DNA of 64,000 bases, taken from Ricinus communis (taxonomy: Eukaryota; Streptophyta; Magnoliopsida; Malpighiales; Euphorbiaceae). Of this stretch, positions 11,103-22,747 are shown one piece after another. Position 1 is the stretch's first letter, and each line of letters begins with the position of its first letter. The stretch covers positions 11,718,001 to 11,782,000 of the forward strand of contig NC_063257.1 of NCBI RefSeq assembly GCF_019578655.1, written 5' to 3'. The notes under the pieces are model-generated. The model did not search any database. It was not told where the DNA came from and saw only the letters and a program-made list of their open reading frames with translations. A program made the position numbers and the translations under genes.

Positions 11103-12962
11103 ATGCCTCCTATTGTTGTCAGAATTGGTGGTGGCGATGACCCTAACTACACTTCTAAGACGACACTCTATGTCGTATTTGCATGTATCATAGGAGGCAT
11201 AGGTGGTTTGATGTTTGGTTATGATATCGGTATCTCTGGTTAGTTTTTCTCTTTCCTTTAACGTCAATTTTACTTATGGAAGAAGAAGCTATTTAATTAA
11301 TAAATCAGTTTATTCAGTAAGTAATTATAATGTCTGTACATTCATGCATGCATGCAGGTGGTGTGACATCCATGGCTCCCTTCTTGAGTGAATTCTTTCC
11401 TTCAGTTTATCGAAAGAAAGCATTAGATACCTCAGCCAGTCAGTACTGCAAGTTCAACGATCTTACTCTTACTACTTTTACATCTTCTTTATACCTGGCT
11501 GCACTGGTTGCTTCCCTCTGTGCATCATGGATCACCAGCAAACTCGGTCGAAGAATGTCCATGGTTCTCGGTGGTTTTGTTTTCCTGGCCGGAGCTGCTC
11601 TCAATGGTGCTGCTCAGGCTGTCTGGATGCTTATTCTCGGCCGTATCTTGTTGGGTATTGGCGTTGGCTTTTCTATTCAGGTATGCTTAATTTTGTCGTA
11701 TGAATCATTAATGTCTCTCTTCTCTTCATATCCATATTGATACTGATTGATAAAATCTACGCTTGCAGTCTGTGCCGCTTTATGTTTCAGAGATGGCTCC
11801 GTACAAAAGACGTGGCTTTTTCAACATTGTGTTTCAATTGTCCATAACAATTGGTATTCTCTGCGCTAATCTCGTCAATTATGTGACTCCTATTTTGATG
11901 AAAAACGGCCAAGCATGGCGTGTTAGTCTTGGCGGCGCATGTGTTCCTGCTGCTTTCATCTTTATCTCAGCTTTGTTTCTTCCAAATACACCAAACTCTC
12001 TGTTAGAGAAAGGTCAGGAGCAAGAAGCTAAAGCCATCCTTAAACGTATCCGCGGTGCTACTCAAGACCACCAAATTGAGAATGAATTTCAAGACTTGAT
12101 TAAGGCTTCTGACGAAGCTAAGCAGGTAGAGGATCCGTGGAGAAAGCTTCTGAGGACACGCAAATACAGGCCACATCTGGTAATGGCTGTACTAATCCCA
12201 GCACTTCAGCAACTCACTGGAATTAATGTGGTCATGTTTTACGCTCCAGTGCTGTTTCAAAGCATTGGGTTTAAAGACGATGCTTCCCTTCTCTCCGCAG
12301 TAGTTACTGGCATTGTTAATGTCTTGGCTACATTTGTTTCTATGTACGGAACTGATAAATGGGGAAGAAGGACTTTGTTTCTTGAAGGTGGACTTCAAAT
12401 GCTAATCTTTCAGGTAATTAACAAAATACTTACTATTTATGCACTTTATCATATGCATACCTTATTAAAAGGATAATGATATCTAACAATTTTTCATTAA
12501 CTTGCTGTGTAGACTTTGGTAGCAGTGTTTATTGGATGGAAATTTGGAACGACAGGAATAGTGAATAACTTACCATCATGGTATGCAGTTCTAGTTGTGT
12601 TGTGCATCTGCATTTTTGTAGCAGGATTTGCATGGTCATGGGGACCATTAGGATGGTTAGTGCCAAGTGAAATCTTCCCGTTGGAAATTCGATCAGCCGC
12701 TCAGAGTGTTGTCGCAGCAGTCAACATGCTGTTCACATTTGCAATCGCTCAATTGTTCCTTCCGATGCTTTGCGTCTTGAAGTTTGGATTGTTCATCTTT
12801 TTTGCCTTTTTTGTTGCGGTGATGACTGTCTTCATTTATTTCTTCTTACCCGAGACGAAGAACATTCCTATTGAAGAAATGTCGCAAATTTGGAGGAATC
12901 ATTGGTTCTGGAAGAGATACATGACCGAAGAACCTTCCAAACCCTGCATCGCCATAGTCTAG
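11103..12962 (+). CDS. Hexose/H+ symporter, STP (sugar transport protein) family
   Basis: The four exons are 11103-11238, 11358-11680, 11769-12413 and 12513-12962, all with GT-AG introns and matching phases, giving 517 residues, the usual length for the family. STPs are 12-helix plasma-membrane carriers that import monosaccharides with protons. Helix 1 carries GYDIGISGG with the Asp that serves as proton site in STPs. SKLGRR is the loop motif after helix 2, [10 protein letters not shown] carries the conserved Arg of helix 4, [14 protein letters not shown] is the sugar-binding helix 7, DKWGRR its repeat, and [15 protein letters not shown] and [11 protein letters not shown] close the C-terminal half. 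The end-of-helix-6 motif reads PNTPNSL instead of the usual PETPNSL. The start MPPIVV is 25 residues ahead of helix 1, as in relatives. The paralogue at 37302 is almost identical, introns included. Confidence 0.93.
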
Positions 12963-14581
12963 ATATACTTTTATCTTTACAACAGCGTTATGTTATATTC
13001 ATTTTATTCTTATAGGTTAGTACACAGTTAGGAGCAACTTAGTGATTATTGTTTTCTGTTATAGATCTTTTCGGTTCCAATTAATTTAAACAATTAGCAA
13101 TGATTAAACTTTTTAGTTAATGGTTATAATTTAAATTTGTGTCATGTTATCGAATGTCCTGTTTCAGCCTGTTAATTTGCATGTTTAAATCATATAATGA
13201 CATCTTCTAATTTTGGTCCCTGGGCTTCTACTTTTCTTTTTAACAGAAAGGGAATACTTGCATTAGTCTAGAGTAACATTACAATCTGCAGTAATGACAT
13301 CTTCTACAAAAGAAACGGAAAAAAGAAAATTGTGAGAAGCAGGAGAAATAATACATGAATGAGAACAGGTGCCAAAGCAGAAGCAGTGTAATTAATTAAT
13401 TGCAATGAGATTGAAGTTTAAGTTCCATATTTATATGTTAATATTTTGATTTCTTTTCACTTGAGGAAAGAAGGAAAGGAAAAGAGAGTTGGAGAAGACA
13501 TTATGAAGGTGGAGAAAGAATAAAAGAGAAAAGCATAGCAGCATTATTAGCACTTGTCACTCTGTGTGTGTGTGTATTCTGATTGTTTACATGACAGTGT
13601 TCCTCCTCTTTTCATAGTGCTCTCTGCCTTTCTTGATAAAGGTTTTCCTCTTATCTCAAATCTGTGTATATCTTATTACAGGTTTGGTTGATTGTGGATG
13701 TTGGGATCACACTGTGTTTTCAGCTTTTAAAATTGGCATGGTGAGAAGAAGGATAGATGCATTCAAATCTTTAAATTTCACTATGCTAATATCTCTGGTG
13801 GAGCAACATAAAATCTTTGTATCTACTCCTCTGAGGCAGAGGTTGTGTTCCTTTCACAACCATTGGAATATTCAAAATGACTGGTTGAGATTTCATAGTC
13901 TAAAATATAACCATCCACTTCTTTAATCTTTCACTAGAAACTCCTGTCTTCCGTTTTTATACCATATTAAATTTCATTGCAAGTACATCATGTTTCAACC
14001 TTAAACTGGCACTTTTGACAGAAAACTTGTTAATATAAAGGTGGAGAATGTGTAAGGGGTATACTTGTTATTATACATTTACATATGCTGAACTTTTATA
14101 ATAGCTTGCAATTCCAAGCATGAGTTTTTAGATGAAACACTTCAACAGAGTTTCTGTAGATCATATCTCCAGATATGGAAATATCAGATGTAAAATATGA
14201 ACATGCATATCTCTTGTTACAAAAGCATGTAGTTGCTCTTCAAGGTGCAACTTGGTTCCAACTATTTTATTTCTTTGCCCATATACCAGAAAAGGACGTG
14301 TGTTAATAGACTTGAAAAGAACAGAATGTGCAGAACCAGTAACCAAGAATAAGGAATTGCCAATTGTTTCTCCCTAAGCAGTACATGAATTACTACATTT
14401 CATTAGAGAAGAGCTCATGTGATAAAGGGTGGACAAATTGTTATCAGTTTGTAATTCAAGAAATTGAATGAAACATGAATTTCCTTTTTCTTTCCTTTTC
14501 GGTTTCTAGTTCTGAACTCAACATGGTGCTAATGCAGGACATAACCGGAAGAGTCGAAGGAAGTGAATACAGAAGGCCACC
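12963..14581. other. Spacer between the STP gene and the NLR pseudogene
   Basis: The first few hundred bases should hold the STP 3' UTR. A (GT)n run lies near 13565. A 97-codon frame at 13633-13926 has no recognisable domain and no supporting splice or promoter context; it could be part of an untranslated or non-coding transcript. Nothing else is supported. Confidence 0.45.
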
Positions 14582-15321
14582 ATGGCCTCGATGGTAGTTG
14601 ATCACCGGATTGGGATAATAGTATCTGCTCTGCAGAGTGAAGCATCATTGTTAGGAGGTATCCATAATGAACTTAAAAATGAACTAGAAAGCATGAAGGC
14701 TTTTCGAGTGGATGCTGAGAGAAAACAGTTGAAGATGGAGGGAGAGAAGACGTGGGTGGCAAGTGTGAGGGAACTAACATACCAAATTGAAGACATCATT
14801 TGATGAAGGGATTAAGAGAAATGGCCCCCATTATGCTGCTGATGCATGTGATTTCTTTCAATTCCTTCATCAAATTATCTCTGGTTGACACGTCGGACAA
14901 CATCTAAATTGCAGAAAAGCAATGAAACCATCCAATCCATTCCTGAGAGGAGGCGGAGACATAGTATTGACCGTATACAAGATGTGGGTTCAGATGATAA
15001 CAAATGGCCTTTATAACACTGGGATTCATCTTTGTTCATCAAAGAAGATGATACTGTAGGGATTGCTGGAGAGATGGCTAATGGAGGAAGAATTGCAGCA
15101 AAGTTGTGTTTCTGTGGTTGGAATGCCAGATATCCAACTCTTATGCCTTGCCTTGCCTCCTGCATGCATTAAATGAACTGCCTCAAGGTATTGAATTCCT
15201 TACTAAGCTTCATAACTTCCTTCTGTCGCCAAACTCCTCAAGTCTTATAGGCAGGATAAAAGGATCAGAAAGCAAAGATCGCTGGAAGGAGCAGCACATC
15301 CCAAATATCGAGATTTTCTAG
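14582..15321 (+). pseudogene. CC-NBS-LRR (RPM1-like) pseudogene with a large internal deletion
   Basis: It starts with an Rx-type coiled-coil (MASMVVDHRIGIIVSALQSE, then a WVASVRELTYQIEDII stretch) closely matching the intact neighbour at 16397. One extra T after the EDII codons near 14800 shifts the frame into stops. Matching sequence continues in other frames through a SSLFIKEDDTVGI segment (the entry to the NB-ARC domain) to 'SVVG' at about 15125, just before the P-loop glycines. The sequence then jumps to an end-of-LRR segment (ELPQGIEFLTKLHNFLL) and a tail SKDRWKEQHIPNIEIF. Compared with the neighbour, about 2 kb covering almost the whole NB-ARC and LRR is gone. No product able to bind nucleotide could be made. 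Confidence 0.85.
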
Positions 15322-16396
15322 TGTGGAGGTGAGGTTTCATTATTCAAACATACACTAACATATTCAAACTATCATACATAGCAAGCTGTTATCTGATTGA
15401 TGATTTAATTTGGTACCATTGATAACCCACTTATATATAATGTACTTTTCTTTAAATGCTTGGCTTTCTTCGGCTAAATAAAATTTTCTGCTACTTCCTC
15501 CTGCAGATTGAAATCATGGAGAGTTCAGGTTTTGTTCCAAAGAAAACCTAATTGAGATAAAACATGTTGTAGTAAATCTGCACCAAATTGATCCGGGGAC
15601 ACCCTAACATTAACTTAATTTTCTGTTACATGTGTCATCCTATACATCTTTTCTTCACTTTATTTTATTCAATAGTTATAAAAACTCAAGAAAGTTCAGG
15701 AGTTGTTGAAAATCTTTGAGTTTCATGTATATTTAATAGTTCATATATATATAATGTTTTCTTTTTCTTTTCCAACTGGGCAGAAAGTTCAGATTCGACT
15801 TTGACAAAACACCATTTTCCTTTTCTAGATTTGAATTTTTATTTTTATTCAATAATTTATTTATACACGTGCAATTTGCGTCCAGGCTAATGGCTACTTT
15901 TCCTAGTTCTTAAAGTCAGGTTCTTATCCATGTGTGTATAAACCCATAAATCATTAGTCAATAAATGTATAAATATTAAATTGACAGAGCAAAGTTAAAG
16001 ATGCTTGAAACAATCACAGGAATATTATAAATTTTTTAATACTAAGATAAATGTTTCATTATGCAAATAAGCAGATTTTTCATCACTCTGCCATGGAAAT
16101 GTTTTCATGGGAATATTGTCATCAGACGATATGGTCCCAATGTTATCAAACTGACTAGATACATACAGCCCACCAAACTGAGTAGGTTTCGGTCATCAAG
16201 GCCAAGATTCTATGTTAGTCAATGTGAAGGGGGGACAAAATTTATATCATTGATAGTGAAGTGCATGTGGAAGGAAATGATCAATGATGACAAGTCAATG
16301 GTAAGGTAAGGTCCACAAGTTTCAGAGTTGATGCAAAGAAAGAAGAACAAGAAAGAAAAGAAGGAAGAAGAAGAAGAAGAAGAAGAATTTACAAGC
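15322..16396. other. Upstream region of the intact NLR
   Basis: This is AT-rich spacer plus the presumed promoter and 5' leader. A (GAA)n tract at about 16362-16386 lies just before the start codon. The frame at 16061-16309 has no recognisable domain. Confidence 0.4.
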
Positions 16397-19144
16397 ATGG
16401 CAGCGGTTCCAGCAGACTTCTTGATTGGTAAGATAGTTTCTCTTATTGAAAATGAGGCAGCCTTGTTGGGAGGAGCTGGAGATGAACTTGAAGAAATCAG
16501 ATGGGAGCTAGTGAGCATGAGATCCTTTCTAGAGGATACAGAAAAGAAAAGGCCTCAAACAGAAGGAGAGAAAACATGGGTGGCTAGCGTGAGAAACTTG
16601 GTTTATGACGTTGAAGATATAATTGATGAGTTCATGTACCAGACAAACAAGCGACATGGCAGGCATCAATTCACAAGAACACTCCACAAAACCATTGGCT
16701 TCCCCAAATATCTTTGGGAAAAGCATAAGATTGCCTCCAGGTTACAGAAGATCAAGCGTATGACTAAAGCCATCCCGGAGAGAAATCATCGGTATGGCGT
16801 TGACCATATAGAAGAAAGATCAGTTGACAATGAAAGAGGGAATATCCGTGGGGAATCATCTTTGTTTCTTAAAGATGATCTTGTGGGCATTGAAAATGAT
16901 AGAGAAGTATTAGTTGAATGGCTGACAAATGGGGAGTCCCAAAGAACGACTATTTCAGTGGTGGGAATGGGGGGCTCTGGCAAGACAACTCTAGCTGCCA
17001 AGGCCTATAATTGCCAAACTGTGCAGCGCCACTTGGATTGCTCTGCTTGGATTACTGTCTCTCAGAATTACCTGATTGATGACTTGTTCAGAAGCTTGAT
17101 TAAGCAATTCTATCAAGCAATGAAAGAAGCAGTTCCAGCAGATTTGAGCATAATGAGCTACCGACAACTAGTACAAATGCTTGTGAACTACCTAGAACCA
17201 AAAAGGTATATGGTCGTTCTGGATGATGTATGGGATCCAGACTTATGGAATCAAATAAAAATCTCACTTCCGAACAGCCAGCATGGCTGTCGAGTCATGA
17301 TTACGACTCGGAAAGAAGACATAGCATCTCTCTCTTATGATGTTGGAAGCCATGTCCACCATATCAGACCACTGACAAACAATGAAGCATGGACCTTATT
17401 TTGCATCAAAGCTTTTCCAAGGAATGGAAAAAGATGTCCCCCCGAGTTTGAGATCTTAGCTAAGGACATTGTGGAAAAATGTCGAGGACTGCCTCTTGCA
17501 ATTGTGGCACTAGGCGGTCTCTTGTCTGCCAAAAGTTCAGAATCGGAGTGGAGGATGATTTATAACAGCCTGAATTGGGAGTTGAGCAACAATCCAATGC
17601 TTCAATCAGTTAAAAGCATCTTATTGCTGAGCTACAATGATCTACCGTACCGACTTAAGCATTGTTTCTTATATTGCTGCTTGTTCCCCGAAGATTACCC
17701 AATCAAGCGGAAGAGACTCATCAGATTATGGATGGCAGAGGGGTTTGTAGAAAAAATCAAAGGGATAACACCAGAAGAGGTAGCTGAGAAATACCTCTTG
17801 GAACTTATCCGTCGAAGCATGCTTCAACCAGTAGAGAGGAACTCCGCAGGACTCCCAAAGGCCTGTAAGATGCATGATTTAGTCAGGGAGCTTGCTCTCT
17901 CAATATCAGAAGAACAGAAATTTTGTGCTGCATATGATGAGCAAAGTACTGCAGCAGCAAGAGAAGATGGAATAGCACGTCGCCTGTCGATTCAAGCAAG
18001 AGAAAGAGAAATCAAATTCTGTGGTGGTATGTCACAGCTTCGCTCTTTCCTTTTGTTTGTCATTGATAAGCTAAATCCATCTTCACTAAACGCATTGCCA
18101 TCTGACTTTAAACTCCTGAGGGTATTAGACTTGGAAGATGCTCCAATTGAGAAATTGCCTAATAGGATAGTCACTTTGTTCAATATGAGATACTTGAACT
18201 TGAAAAAGACTCGAGTTAAGGAGCTGCCAAAGTCCATTGGAAGATTGCACAACCTTGAAACATTAAACATCGATGACACCAATGTTGAAGCTCTTCCAAA
18301 TGGGATTGTGAAGTTGCAGAACTTACGGTATTTGCTCTGTCGCCACTTTAAGCATGGCCAGCACTATGATTTCAATTATGTAACTGGAACACAGATACCA
18401 GCCATAAGCACCTTGAAGAACTTGCAAGTTTTAGGTTGCATAGTAGCCAATGGTGATATCCTGAGACAACTCAGAAGCATGACTCAACTTGTAAGGCTTG
18501 ATATTTCAATGGTTAAAGGATCAGATGAAATGGACTTGTGCTCATCAATTCAAAACATGCCACTCCTCCGCCGCTTATTTGTGATGGCAAGCAATGGCGA
18601 GATCCTTCGAATGGATGCACTGAAATCCCCACCTCCACAACTTGGCAGGCTTTGCTTGGTGGGGAAATTGGAGAAGATCCCACAATGGTTTCACTCACTT
18701 ATGAATCTTCGGGTCTTGTACCTTCGTTGGTCTGAACTAGATGAAGATCCACTTTCAGATCTCCAAGAACTCCCCAATTTGACGTGTCTTACACTAGTTG
18801 AAGCTTACAAGGGGCGAAACTTGACCTTTTCAAAAGGATTTAACCGTCTTGAGATTTTGGGTTTGTATAATTGTCCTAAACTGCAAAGCATAATTATAGC
18901 CGAGGGAGTAATGTCAGGCATCAAAGAGTTAAGCATTGACAATTGCAGAGAGTTGATGAGACTGCCTTTTGGAATTCAGTATCTTACCAAACTTGAAGAA
19001 CTGACACTGATAAATGTCTCAACGGAACTCACTGATAGCATCCGTATGCCTTTCGGGATGGATCGTCGAAGGGTCAAGCACATTCCCAAAATCAACAACT
19101 TCTACTCCACACCATCCGGATGGTTTCAGGAAAGCCTGTCCTAG
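16397..19144 (+). CDS. CC-NBS-LRR disease resistance protein, RPM1-like, single exon
   Basis: The 915-residue protein is an intracellular immune receptor of the coiled-coil class; its cognate effector cannot be read from sequence. The coiled-coil has a VEDIID motif near residue 73. The NB-ARC is complete: P-loop GMGGSGKTT with Lys 196, kinase-2 VVLDDVWD with the Asp pair at 276-277, RNBS-B CRVMITTRKEDI, GLPL at 364-367, RNBS-D CFLYCCLFPEDY and MHD at 492-494. Leucine-rich repeats fill roughly 560-900, ending VKHIPKINNFYSTPSGWF. The frame is open upstream to 16328, adding 23 mostly Lys/Glu residues from a GAA microsatellite; I chose the internal MAAVPADF because RPM1-like proteins begin at that point. 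A possible 3' UTR intron runs from gtaggt at about 19160 to ttttag near 19265. All diagnostic residues are intact. Confidence 0.94.
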   Translation: MAAVPADFLIGKIVSLIENEAALLGGAGDELEEIRWELVSMRSFLEDTEKKRPQTEGEKTWVASVRNLVYDVEDIIDEFMYQTNKRHGRHQFTRTLHKTIGFPKYLWEKHKIASRLQKIKRMTKAIPERNHRYGVDHIEERSVDNERGNIRGESSLFLKDDLVGIENDREVLVEWLTNGESQRTTISVVGMGGSGKTTLAAKAYNCQTVQRHLDCSAWITVSQNYLIDDLFRSLIKQFYQAMKEAVPADLSIMSYRQLVQMLVNYLEPKRYMVVLDDVWDPDLWNQIKISLPNSQHGCRVMITTRKEDIASLSYDVGSHVHHIRPLTNNEAWTLFCIKAFPRNGKRCPPEFEILAKDIVEKCRGLPLAIVALGGLLSAKSSESEWRMIYNSLNWELSNNPMLQSVKSILLLSYNDLPYRLKHCFLYCCLFPEDYPIKRKRLIRLWMAEGFVEKIKGITPEEVAEKYLLELIRRSMLQPVERNSAGLPKACKMHDLVRELALSISEEQKFCAAYDEQSTAAAREDGIARRLSIQAREREIKFCGGMSQLRSFLLFVIDKLNPSSLNALPSDFKLLRVLDLEDAPIEKLPNRIVTLFNMRYLNLKKTRVKELPKSIGRLHNLETLNIDDTNVEALPNGIVKLQNLRYLLCRHFKHGQHYDFNYVTGTQIPAISTLKNLQVLGCIVANGDILRQLRSMTQLVRLDISMVKGSDEMDLCSSIQNMPLLRRLFVMASNGEILRMDALKSPPPQLGRLCLVGKLEKIPQWFHSLMNLRVLYLRWSELDEDPLSDLQELPNLTCLTLVEAYKGRNLTFSKGFNRLEILGLYNCPKLQSIIIAEGVMSGIKELSIDNCRELMRLPFGIQYLTKLEELTLINVSTELTDSIRMPFGMDRRRVKHIPKINNFYSTPSGWFQESLS

Positions 19145-20600
19145 TCCTATGAAAGCAAGGTAGGTTTTGAACATTTTCTCGCTTTTAGCTGTGCATAAAG
19201 TTTAACTTCACTGTGATTCTCAATTACTTGAGAACTAAAGATTTAATTTGATGTTTGGTTTTTAGGTCAGCAAGTTATTTGAATAACTAACTTCAAGCAA
19301 AACAGACAATCTCCTATACATGCAGTCTCCTTTCTTCTCCTTTGAGATTTCATTGAAATGTTTTAGTCCTTTTCCATTCTTATCATCCCAACTGTAATCT
19401 ATCAGGGTAGTTGTTGGGGACCCAGAATAATATAAGTTTTTTTCATTTTTCTCCTTGTTCGAGTGTTGATTTCAATTGAAATAGTAAATCTTGAGGAATG
19501 TGTACTGTTCTGATTAACCAGTTATCACTCTGAAGGCAATCTCTTATTACACATTCACTGTTATGAATTCTGGATAGCCAATACCTATAATACAGCTTAT
19601 TGTTTGCAAAGAAACTGATACCTGTGGCTTTTGAATTATCACAGTAAAAGAGATAGTTTCATGCAAACTAAGAATTGAAATAAGTTAAGTTAGGTGAAGA
19701 AAAGTGGAATATTAATATAAATGGTCATTAATTGTGCATTTAGTTATATTTCATTCAATTATTTACATTTAATTGTGTTTTAATTTAGTAATCAAAAAAA
19801 TTAAGGGACCAATTGAAATAAAATATAATAAAAATTAAAGTTAAAATTAAATTAAAATTAATGCTTAATTGCCATTTTATTATAATGTAATAAAAATAAA
19901 AATTATAAGATAAAATAAAACTTATTGAAATAAAATTATAGAATAAAATAAAATCTTATGATTAAAATAAAATTAAATGTGGCTCTTAGTGACCATTTAT
20001 CCTAAATAAAAATCTTCCCATGAACAAAGCAAAAAAGGAGTTTAAGACTTCATGGACAACTGCAAATCCAAGGAGATTTTTAGCATGCGCTGTACAAAAT
20101 GTAAGTGTAATTATCCCTATTTACGTATAAGTTTGTAGAAGATGCATGTTTTTTCCTTTGATAATTTGATAATGCATGGTGGTTGTGGATATTTTCAATG
20201 GGTTAATCCTTCAATTTCTGTAAGGGCAAGATAAATTATACTTGGATTGTTGCAGAGAGATAGAAATGCATATGCAAAGCAACAGGAACAGAGAAAAGCT
20301 TTTGTGTACAACTGTAGTTGTATTAATCATTGTATTTAATTAGGAAATGGATGTATTCTAGGTGTTTAGAGAAGGTTAGCCTTTTGGATTAAAATTTACG
20401 GATGATGGCAATGAGAAAATGTCAATTTGGTGAATGTATTAAGGTTGTATTTATAAATGAAAAGAAGTTTGATTTATGCAGACTACGTGCTTGATGAAAT
20501 GTCAATTAGAAGAGTTTAAACTGTATCGTTTACAATGTAATCTAAAATAGGTGATTTTTGGTAATGGATGTTATGAATGAAAAGCACTTCATGTCAAACA
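19145..20600. other. 3' flank of the NLR and AT-rich spacer
   Basis: The proximal part is probably 3' UTR. A possible 285-bp MITE lies at 19717-20000 and is listed separately. No coding sequence is supported in the rest. Confidence 0.45.
19717..20000. mobile_element. Candidate MITE with short inverted ends
   Basis: The left end ataaatggtcattaa is inverted at the right as ttagtgaccatttat, and weaker matching continues for about 30 bp inward. The interior is very AT-rich and non-coding. No convincing target duplication is visible, and chance matching in AT-rich DNA is possible. Confidence 0.35.
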
Positions 20601-20639
20601 TAGGTTAAGTCGCCTTGTTTGGTGAAAACAACATCACCA

Positions 20640-21920
20640 ATTGTTTCTAAATCTATTAACACATAAGCTAAACTGAAATTACAACAAGTTCGAAATAGTC
20701 TAAGGTTACCTAAAACGCCAACAGTTTGCTGTCAAAACATAAAATGGCCTATAACCAAGTTTGAAATGCTTGAATTAGTTACAGAATTAAAAAAAAAGAA
20801 TTGTTATTCATTGATAAATTATTGTATTGTGTTTCAACAAAGAAACTATAATATTCATGCATTTCTCTCTTAGGCTGTTGTCTCTTGTATCAAATGCTTT
20901 GCAACTCTTAGTTCAACTGAAGTTCCTACTTTTTCAAAACTTCTTTTATCCTTTCTTTCTAACTATTTGGATTTGTTCATTTGCTACTTTTTCTTCCATT
21001 TTTCCTTCCGAAGTTGAAGGCTTGGCATGAACTTTGCTTTGTGCATTTACCTACAATAAAAAAAGCACATTAAATAGCTAAAATAAATTCCAAATATTTT
21101 AATGTTATTTATATGATATATAGTAATACCTAAAGTTTTGAAGTTGTTATAAAATGCTTCTCCCACTTCTTGAAACCTTTCTTCCTCTTTATTATGAAGC
21201 TAGGTTCAGGTTCATTTCCAACTATTTTCTTACTTCTAGCCTGTGGAACTTTTTCTTCAGGCTGTATTAGCCTGTAGACTCAGCTCACTTAACTATTCGT
21301 GTTCCTTATAAGCTTTAATTCTTTCTTTCTTGTATTGAGTGCCTTGTTATTACATCTTTAAATTGTGAAGCACCTTTAAAAAGTTAACCCCGAGCAAATA
21401 CTTATCTTCTTAACTTTAGGATCGTAGGCTAGAAATGTACTTCGCCTCCTTACAAGAGATCTATCAGTGCTCATTACACTAAATTCATCATTCGATTCAA
21501 TGATGTCATCATAGAGACCTTCTTCAGCACTAAAATCAAATGTAAGTAATTTGAGGGTCCCCTTACTGACATTTTTGTTCTTACTCCCCCAACTCCTTTT
21601 TTTTTTTTTGAACTCCCTCAAAGCTTGTCTAGCCTCCTTTAGGTCATTATCATTAAAAATAAATTCACAATTAATGAGATCTGGATCCTCCTGTGCACAC
21701 AAATCTTCTACTTTAGTATCTTCCTCATTATGAACCCTTCTGTCAGTTACTTCTTGCTCAACATTGGAGCAAAGTAACACCAATAAATAAATAAAAAAGC
21801 CAAGGCTAGTAGAAAACAAGGACAACAAAAATCTTAAAGCCAAGTAAGATGTAGCAATAGAAGGAGAAGAACAACAGAAAAAGGTCTTTAAATTAACAAA
21901 AAGTGGCAGCAGCAACAAGG
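20640..21920 (-). mobile_element. Remnant of a MULE-like coding region
   Basis: On the minus strand 21918-21376 encodes 180 residues. The C-terminal half has the acidic, Ser-rich stretch, the RRRSTFLAYDPKVKK segment and the GLTF segment that resemble the region between PB1-like and MuDR domains in plant MULE proteins. Basic, Lys-rich broken frames follow at 21250-21130 and 21040-20860, like a MULE C-terminus. No DDE core, inverted repeats or target duplication are seen. The family assignment rests on weak sequence character, so this could be another transposon type. Confidence 0.4.
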
Positions 21921-22118
21921 AGAGTTAGTAATAGCTGAAAGAGGATAACACCATTAAAATAGTACTAATAAGAAAATAGAAGAGTAATAATGGCAAGAAA
22001 AAACTAGAGCTGGAAGAGATTAAAAAAACAACAATGGAGCAAAGTAATAGCAATTCTGCTACAAAAACTGAAAGAAAAGCCCAATAAAAGGAAGCAGAAA
22101 GATTTGGACAGAGACAAC

Positions 22119-22135
22119 AACAACAACAACAACAT
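22119..22135. repeat. (CAA)n microsatellite
   Basis: About five to six CAA/ACA units lie inside the transposon-debris block. Confidence 0.8.
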
Positions 22136-22468
22136 CAGATCTTCTTTTCGTATAGCTCTTCTAAAATTTGATACACTCTAGACTAACTTATAAAGAAGAG
22201 CAATCATAAGAGATGTTGTGATATATAGCATAATCCAAGAAGTGACCAAAAGAAAAAGAAAGGCTTATGACATGGAACTGCAGAGAAAATAATAGTCTTA
22301 AAAATTATACATTTTGATGGAACCAAATTGTAACACCCGTATTATTTTATTATTACTATTATTATTGTTGTTGCTGCTGTTGGTTTTGTTTTATATTTTG
22401 AACTATTTATATTGTTATTTTATTAAATTCTTCTCAATTCATAAACAACTTCACTTATGTGTACATAT

Positions 22469-22718
22469 TAAAGAGTAAAGGAGTTTAATCTAATAGTCTT
22501 TTCTATTCATTATTGAAATGAAGAACCAATATATAAAATACATCAGGTACGTCACTCCTTTATTATAAGAGCAGTTTTATAAGAAAATAACAACTCACAG
22601 ATAGTGGAGCAGAAGCTAATGACTAAATCAAAACAGTAACTAAATGAGCTAAAAAGACTAAGTCAAAACAATAACTGAGCAAGCTAAATATCTGCTATTA
22701 TAAACCCCCAACCCAACA
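22469..22718 (-). repeat. 3' LTR of a deleted Ty1-copia element
   Basis: These 250 bp match 24078-24310 almost throughout. On the minus strand it begins TGTTGGGTTGGGGG directly after a G-run that occupies the polypurine-tract position. Confidence 0.85.
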
Positions 22719-22745
22719 CCCCCCCCCCCCCCCCCCCCCCCCCCC
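22719..22745. repeat. Poly-C tract of 27 bases at the polypurine-tract position
   Basis: It is a pure C-run on the plus strand, hence G-run in the element's coding sense, ending exactly at the 3' LTR start. It is either an expanded polypurine tract or a slippage/sequencing artefact at that site. Confidence 0.85.
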
Positions 22746-22747
22746 TC

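Noticed and set aside
20827..21030. 67-codon plus-strand hydrophobic frame
   Set aside because: The minus strand here reads as a Lys/Glu-rich tail of a transposon protein; the plus frame is its shadow.
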